Assembly (NCBI GenBank): GCA_937925605.1
Contig: CALALV010000051.1
Location: forward strand, 1-13,577
Direction: 5' to 3'
Length of the DNA stretch: 13,577 nt
Source: an uncultured Woeseia sp.
GTDB lineage: Bacteria > Pseudomonadota > Gammaproteobacteria > Steroidobacterales > Woeseiaceae
Below, piece after piece: positions 10,076-13,577 of this stretch. Positions within the stretch are counted from its first letter, which is position 1, and each line of letters opens with the position of its first letter. Made by a program: the position numbers and the translations under genes. The notes under the pieces were generated by a model. It saw only the letters and a program-made list of their open reading frames with translations. It was not told the origin of the DNA and did no database searches.

Positions 10076-11440
10076 ATGAACGTCTATTCCAACATACTCG
10101 AGATGATCGGCCGCACGCCGATGCTCGAAATCACGCAGTTCGATACCGGCCCCTGCCGGCTGTTCCTGAAGCTCGAACTGATGAATCCCGCCGGCTCCAT
10201 CAAGGACCGGATCGGCCTGTCGATGATAAAGCAGGCCGAGGAGCGAGGTGAGCTCGAACCGGGCGACACGATCGTCGAGGCCACGGCCGGCAACACCGGC
10301 CTGGGCCTCGCGCTGGTCGCGCGCCAGAAAGGCTATCGCATGATCCTGGTGTTGCCGGACAAGATGAGCCAGGAAAAAATCTTCAACCTGCGCGCGATGG
10401 GTGCCGAGGTGGTGCTGACGCGCTCGGACGTCGCGAAAGGTCACCCGGAGTACTACCAGGATCTCGGCAAGCGGCTCGCCGAGGAGCAGGGCGCGTACTT
10501 CATCAACCAGTTCGGCAATCCCGACAATCCGCTCGCGCACGAGCACACGACCGCTCCGGAGATCCTCGAGCAGATGGACGGCGACCTCGACGCGGTCGTC
10601 GTCGGCGTCGGCTCGTCGGGCACGGTCAGCGGTCTCGGCAGGTACTTCGCCGCGCACAAGCCGGACGTCGAGATCATTCTCGCGGACCCGGTAGGGTCGA
10701 TCCTCGCGGACTACATCAACACCGGCGAGCTCAAGGAGAAGAACGCCGGCTGGCTGGTCGAGGGCATCGGCGAGGATTTCATCCCGGACATCGCGGATTT
10801 CGGCCAGGTCACGAAGGCCTACAGCGTCAGCGACGCCGAGTCGTTCCGGGCGGCGCGCGAGCTGCTGCAGAAGGAGGGCCTGCTGGCCGGGTCATCGAGC
10901 GGCACGCTGCTCGCCGCCGCGCTCCGCTACTGCAGGGAGCAGACGGAACCCAAGCGGGTCGTGAGTTTCGCCTGCGACACCGGCAACAAGTACCTGTCGA
11001 AGCTGTTAAACGACTTCTGGATGGAGGACCAGGGCTTCATCCGGCGCGAGAAATACGGCGACCTGCGCGACCTGGTCGGCCGGCCGCACGGCGAGCGGGC
11101 GACGATCACGGTCGGGGCCGACGACGTGCTGACGACGGCGCACAACCGGCTGCGCAACGCCGGCTTCTCGCAGCTGCCGGTCATGGACGGCGAGCGCCTC
11201 GTCGGCGTGCTGACCGAGGACGACATCATCCGCCACGTGTTCGGCAAGCCGGAACTCATGAACGCGCCGGTGCGCGATGCGATGCAGTCCGCCTACATCC
11301 AGGTGGGCCTCGATACCAGCGTCGCGAACCTGGTCGCGATGCTGCACGTGCAGTCCTGCGCCGCGGTCGTCGACGGCGACGAGTTCTACGGGCTCATCAC
11401 CCGTTCTGACGTGCTGAACTTCCTGCGGCTGCAGGCCTGA
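10076..11440 (+). CDS. Cystathionine beta-synthase (PLP fold with C-terminal CBS domain pair)
   Basis: The 454-residue protein has a fold-type II PLP domain (about 1-320) and two CBS domains (about 340-454). PLP landmarks are NPAGSIKDRIG with Lys43 as the Schiff-base lysine, VEATAGNTGLGLA, and the phosphate-holding GVGSSGTVSG. DPVGSILADY and EGIGEDFIPDIADF are typical of bacterial cystathionine beta-synthases. There is no N-terminal haem domain, unlike the animal enzyme. It should condense serine and homocysteine to cystathionine, the first step of cysteine synthesis by transsulfuration; O-acetylserine-dependent cysteine synthase activity cannot be excluded from sequence. CBS pairs often bind adenosyl ligands such as SAM. 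The ATG at 10076 starts the conserved region; no clear Shine-Dalgarno site precedes it. It lies alone on the plus strand between prmC and prfA and ends 7 bases from the prfA stop. The nearby metF and metH compete for homocysteine. Confidence 0.9.
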   Translation: MNVYSNILEMIGRTPMLEITQFDTGPCRLFLKLELMNPAGSIKDRIGLSMIKQAEERGELEPGDTIVEATAGNTGLGLALVARQKGYRMILVLPDKMSQEKIFNLRAMGAEVVLTRSDVAKGHPEYYQDLGKRLAEEQGAYFINQFGNPDNPLAHEHTTAPEILEQMDGDLDAVVVGVGSSGTVSGLGRYFAAHKPDVEIILADPVGSILADYINTGELKEKNAGWLVEGIGEDFIPDIADFGQVTKAYSVSDAESFRAARELLQKEGLLAGSSSGTLLAAALRYCREQTEPKRVVSFACDTGNKYLSKLLNDFWMEDQGFIRREKYGDLRDLVGRPHGERATITVGADDVLTTAHNRLRNAGFSQLPVMDGERLVGVLTEDDIIRHVFGKPELMNAPVRDAMQSAYIQVGLDTSVANLVAMLHVQSCAAVVDGDEFYGLITRSDVLNFLRLQA

Positions 11441-11453
11441 GACGCGCTCAGGC
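11435..11453. terminator. Hairpin spanning both stop codons of convergent genes
   Basis: GCCTGAG-ACGCG-CTCAGGC is a perfect 7-bp stem with a 5-base loop. One arm contains the cystathionine beta-synthase TGA and the other the prfA TGA read on the minus strand. The symmetry makes it a plausible shared end for the two facing transcripts. No T-tract follows on either side. It arises partly because both genes end in Ala-stop with the same bases. Confidence 0.4.
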
Positions 11454-12530
11454 GCCGAGCGCGGCCAGCTGCCCGGCCTGGTGCTCGCTGATCAGCGGCT
11501 CGATGACCGGGTCGAGGTCGCCCTCGAGTATTTCGTCCAGCTTGTACAGCGTCAGGTTGATGCGGTGGTCGGTGACGCGGCCCTGCGGGAAGTTGTAGGT
11601 GCGGATGCGCTCGGAGCGATCGCCGCTGCCGACCTGCAGCCGGCGTTCCTCGGCCTGCGCGCTCTCGCGTTCGCGCACCTGCGCATCCAGCAGTCGCGCC
11701 TGCAGCAGCGACATGGCGCGCGCGCGATTCTTGTGCTGCGAGCGCTCGTCCTGGCATTCGACGACGATGCCGCTCGGCAGGTGCGTGACGCGCACGGCGG
11801 AATCCGTCTTGTTGACGTGCTGGCCGCCGGCGCCGGATGCCCGGTAGGTATCGATGCGCAGGTCGGCCGCATTGATCTCGATCTCCTCGAGTTCGTCCGG
11901 CTCCGGAAGCACGGCCACGGTGCAGGCCGAGGTGTGGATACGGCCCTGCGATTCCGTTGCCGGCACCCGCTGCACGCGGTGCGCGCCGGACTCGAACTTG
12001 AGCTTCGCGAAGATGCCGCTGCCGCTGATCCGGCAGATGATTTCGCGATAGCCGCCGTGCTCGCCATCGCGTGCGGACAGGATTTCGAGCGGCCAGCCCT
12101 GCGCTTCGGCGTACTTCGCGTACATGCGGAACAGGTCGCCGGCAAAGATCGCGGCTTCGTCGCCGCCGGTGCCGGCACGTATCTCGAGGAAGACGTTGCT
12201 GTCGTCGTAGGGATCCGGCGGTATCAGCGCAAGGCGCAGCTCGCGCTCGAGCAGCTCGCGCCGCCCGGTCAGTTCGGGCAATTCGTCCTCGCCCATCGCC
12301 CGCGCGTCCGGGTCGCTGTCGCCGGCCATCTCCTCGGCCGCGGCGATGTCCGCCTCGAGTTTCTCGAAGTCGCGGAACAGGCTGACCACGGGCTCGAGCC
12401 GCGCGTATTCCCGTGACAGGTCGCGAAAGCGCGCCTGCTCGCCGATGACCTCGGGATCCGCGAGCAGGGCCGAGACCTCCTCGAATCGCTCGCGGGTGCT
12501 TTCGAGGTTCGCGCGGATCGAGTCCTTCAC
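11448..12530 (-). CDS. prfA: Peptide chain release factor 1
   Basis: The 360-residue product equals E. coli RF1 in length. It carries the codon-recognition tripeptide Pro190-Ala-Thr192 (RVPATESQG), specific for UAA and UAG in RF1, and the catalytic loop GAGGQ with Gln237, the residue methylated by PrmC. An N-terminal helical domain (about 1-110) precedes the RF core, which starts near NVFLEIRAGTGGDEA. It releases finished peptides from the ribosome. The start is a GTG at 12528-12530 that overlaps the hemA stop as GTGA; with only a weak ribosome site, coupling to hemA translation is likely. The hemA-prfA order is classical for gammaproteobacteria. The gene ends 7 bases from the convergent cystathionine beta-synthase stop. 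Confidence 0.98.
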   Translation of the reverse strand: MKDSIRANLESTRERFEEVSALLADPEVIGEQARFRDLSREYARLEPVVSLFRDFEKLEADIAAAEEMAGDSDPDARAMGEDELPELTGRRELLERELRLALIPPDPYDDSNVFLEIRAGTGGDEAAIFAGDLFRMYAKYAEAQGWPLEILSARDGEHGGYREIICRISGSGIFAKLKFESGAHRVQRVPATESQGRIHTSACTVAVLPEPDELEEIEINAADLRIDTYRASGAGGQHVNKTDSAVRVTHLPSGIVVECQDERSQHKNRARAMSLLQARLLDAQVRERESAQAEERRLQVGSGDRSERIRTYNFPQGRVTDHRINLTLYKLDEILEGDLDPVIEPLISEHQAGQLAALGA

Positions 12531-13577
12531 GTGTCGTCGCGCCCGCCGTCGCGGTCGAGCTCGAACAGCCGCTGCGCGGCGTCCAGCAGCTGCCGGTCGT
12601 CGGCCTCGGCCGCCTTGCGCAGCTGCACGCTGGGGGCATGCAGCATTTTCTTCATCAGCGACGCGACGGCGTATTCGAGCACTTCGGCGCTGTCCGAACC
12701 CTTGTTCAGGCGACGGCGCGCCTGCGCGAGGACCTCGCGACGCAGTGCGTCGCCCTGTTCGCGCAGCGACGAGATCAGCGGCGCGATCTCCTTGCCCCGC
12801 TCGATCTCGAGGTAGCGCCGGGTTTCCTCGTCGAGGATGCGGCGCGCATCGACGGCCGCGGCGCGCCGGTTGTTCTGGCCCTCGACGATCACCTGGTCGA
12901 GGTCGTCGATCGTGTACAGGTAGACGTCCGCGAGCTCGGCGATCGCCGGGTCGAGATCGCGCGGCACGGCGATATCGACCGCGAAGATCGGCTTGCGATT
13001 GCGCGCTTTCACCGCCTTCTTCATCTCGTCGACGCCGAGGATCGGGTCCGGGCTCGCGGTCGAGCTGATCAGGATGTCGGCATCCGGCAGCGTGCCCTCG
13101 AGTTCGGACAGCGGCAGCGCGAAACCGCCGAACGCGCTCGCGAGTTCCTGCGCGCGCGTGACGTCGCGGTTGGCGACGAACAGGCGGCCGATGCCGCGTG
13201 CCTGCAGGTGCTGTGCGACCAGCCGGATCGTCTGGCCCGCGCCGATCAGGAGCGCGGTGTAGCGGCTGAAGTCGGCGAAGAACTGGTTCGCGAGGCTCAC
13301 CGCCGCGTAAGCGACCGAGACCGGGCTGCCGCCGATCTCGGTGTCGGTGCGGACTTTCTTGGCGACCGAGAAGGTATGCCGGAACACCCGGTCCAGCCCG
13401 GCGCCGACCGTCCCGGCCTGCTGGGCCGCGCGGAACGCATCCTTGAGCTGGCCGAGGATCTGCGGTTCCCCGAGGACCATAGAATCGAGCCCGCAGGCGA
13501 CCCGGAACAGGTGGTCGACGGCGGCGTCGGCCTCGAGCGAGAACAGCGAGTCGCGCGCGCGCTCGTCGAGGCCCTGG
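12527..13577 (-). CDS. hemA: Glutamyl-tRNA reductase, missing the N-terminus at the window edge
   Basis: The reading frame is open to the window end, giving about 349 C-terminal residues of a protein usually near 420. The first visible part contains HLFRVACGLDSMVLGEPQILGQ-type sequence (around 13520-13457), a strong family signature, so the ATG at 13478-13480 is internal and not the start. The NADPH domain has LLIGAGQTIRL and LFVANRDVTRAQELA, followed by DILISSTASPDPI and FAVDIAVPRDLDP. A helical C-terminal dimerisation part ends near the stop. The enzyme reduces Glu-tRNA(Glu) to glutamate-1-semialdehyde, the first step of tetrapyrrole synthesis by the C5 pathway. The catalytic cysteine lies in the missing N-terminus. 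The TGA stop overlaps the prfA GTG by four bases. Confidence 0.96.
   Translation of the reverse strand, partial: QGLDERARDSLFSLEADAAVDHLFRVACGLDSMVLGEPQILGQLKDAFRAAQQAGTVGAGLDRVFRHTFSVAKKVRTDTEIGGSPVSVAYAAVSLANQFFADFSRYTALLIGAGQTIRLVAQHLQARGIGRLFVANRDVTRAQELASAFGGFALPLSELEGTLPDADILISSTASPDPILGVDEMKKAVKARNRKPIFAVDIAVPRDLDPAIAELADVYLYTIDDLDQVIVEGQNNRRAAAVDARRILDEETRRYLEIERGKEIAPLISSLREQGDALRREVLAQARRRLNKGSDSAEVLEYAVASLMKKMLHAPSVQLRKAAEADDRQLLDAAQRLFELDRDGGRDDT

Noticed and set aside
13478..13480. ATG as a start for glutamyl-tRNA reductase
   Set aside because: The same frame continues upstream to the window edge with conserved family sequence (HLFRVACGLDS), so this Met is internal.

Overview
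This window is a conserved, high-GC (roughly two thirds G+C) chromosomal segment. It most resembles a gammaproteobacterium with Xanthomonadales- or Chromatiales-like gene content. The reasons are a GatCAB amidotransferase (absent from enteric bacteria), a hemA-prfA pair, a full-length MetH and a Pseudomonas-like cystathionine beta-synthase. The exact lineage cannot be fixed from the sequence alone. I see no mobile element, tRNA, rRNA, CRISPR array or riboswitch. Coding density is very high, and no stretch over about 85 bases lacks a gene.

Layout. Bases 1-2485 (+) hold the end of gatA, then gatB and hslO (Hsp33), with overlapping or nearly touching ends. Bases 2486-2569 are an 84-base regulatory gap with a GC palindrome, a sigma70-like promoter and a strikingly AT-rich dyad. 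The dyad abuts a three-gene plus-strand cluster at 2570-8067: an ArsR-type winged-helix/SAM-methyltransferase fusion regulator, metF and metH. On the minus strand, 8080-9104 carries a secreted beta-barrel-like protein of unknown function whose stop overlaps the start of a PpiB-type cyclophilin, and 9170-10006 carries prmC. A plus-strand cystathionine beta-synthase (10076-11440) lies between prmC and the minus-strand hemA-prfA pair (11448-13577, hemA cut by the window edge).

How the genes work together. The central theme is homocysteine. MetF makes 5-methyl-tetrahydrofolate, MetH uses it to turn homocysteine into methionine, and the cystathionine beta-synthase diverts homocysteine towards cysteine. 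The ArsR-methyltransferase fusion is the natural candidate for sensing S-adenosylmethionine or S-adenosylhomocysteine and setting expression of the metF-metH cluster through the palindrome in front of its own gene. This resembles the SahR-type regulators known in Proteobacteria. The second theme is translation and protein quality: GatCAB makes Gln-tRNA/Asn-tRNA, RF1 and its methylase PrmC terminate translation, and Hsp33 and the cyclophilin help folding.

The most notable points are the regulator with its operator, the break-up of the usual hemA-prfA-prmC arrangement by a gene on the opposite strand, and GC hairpins without U-tracts at three gene ends. I found no convincing wholly new system. 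The regulator-operator-metFH unit is the best candidate for something little described.
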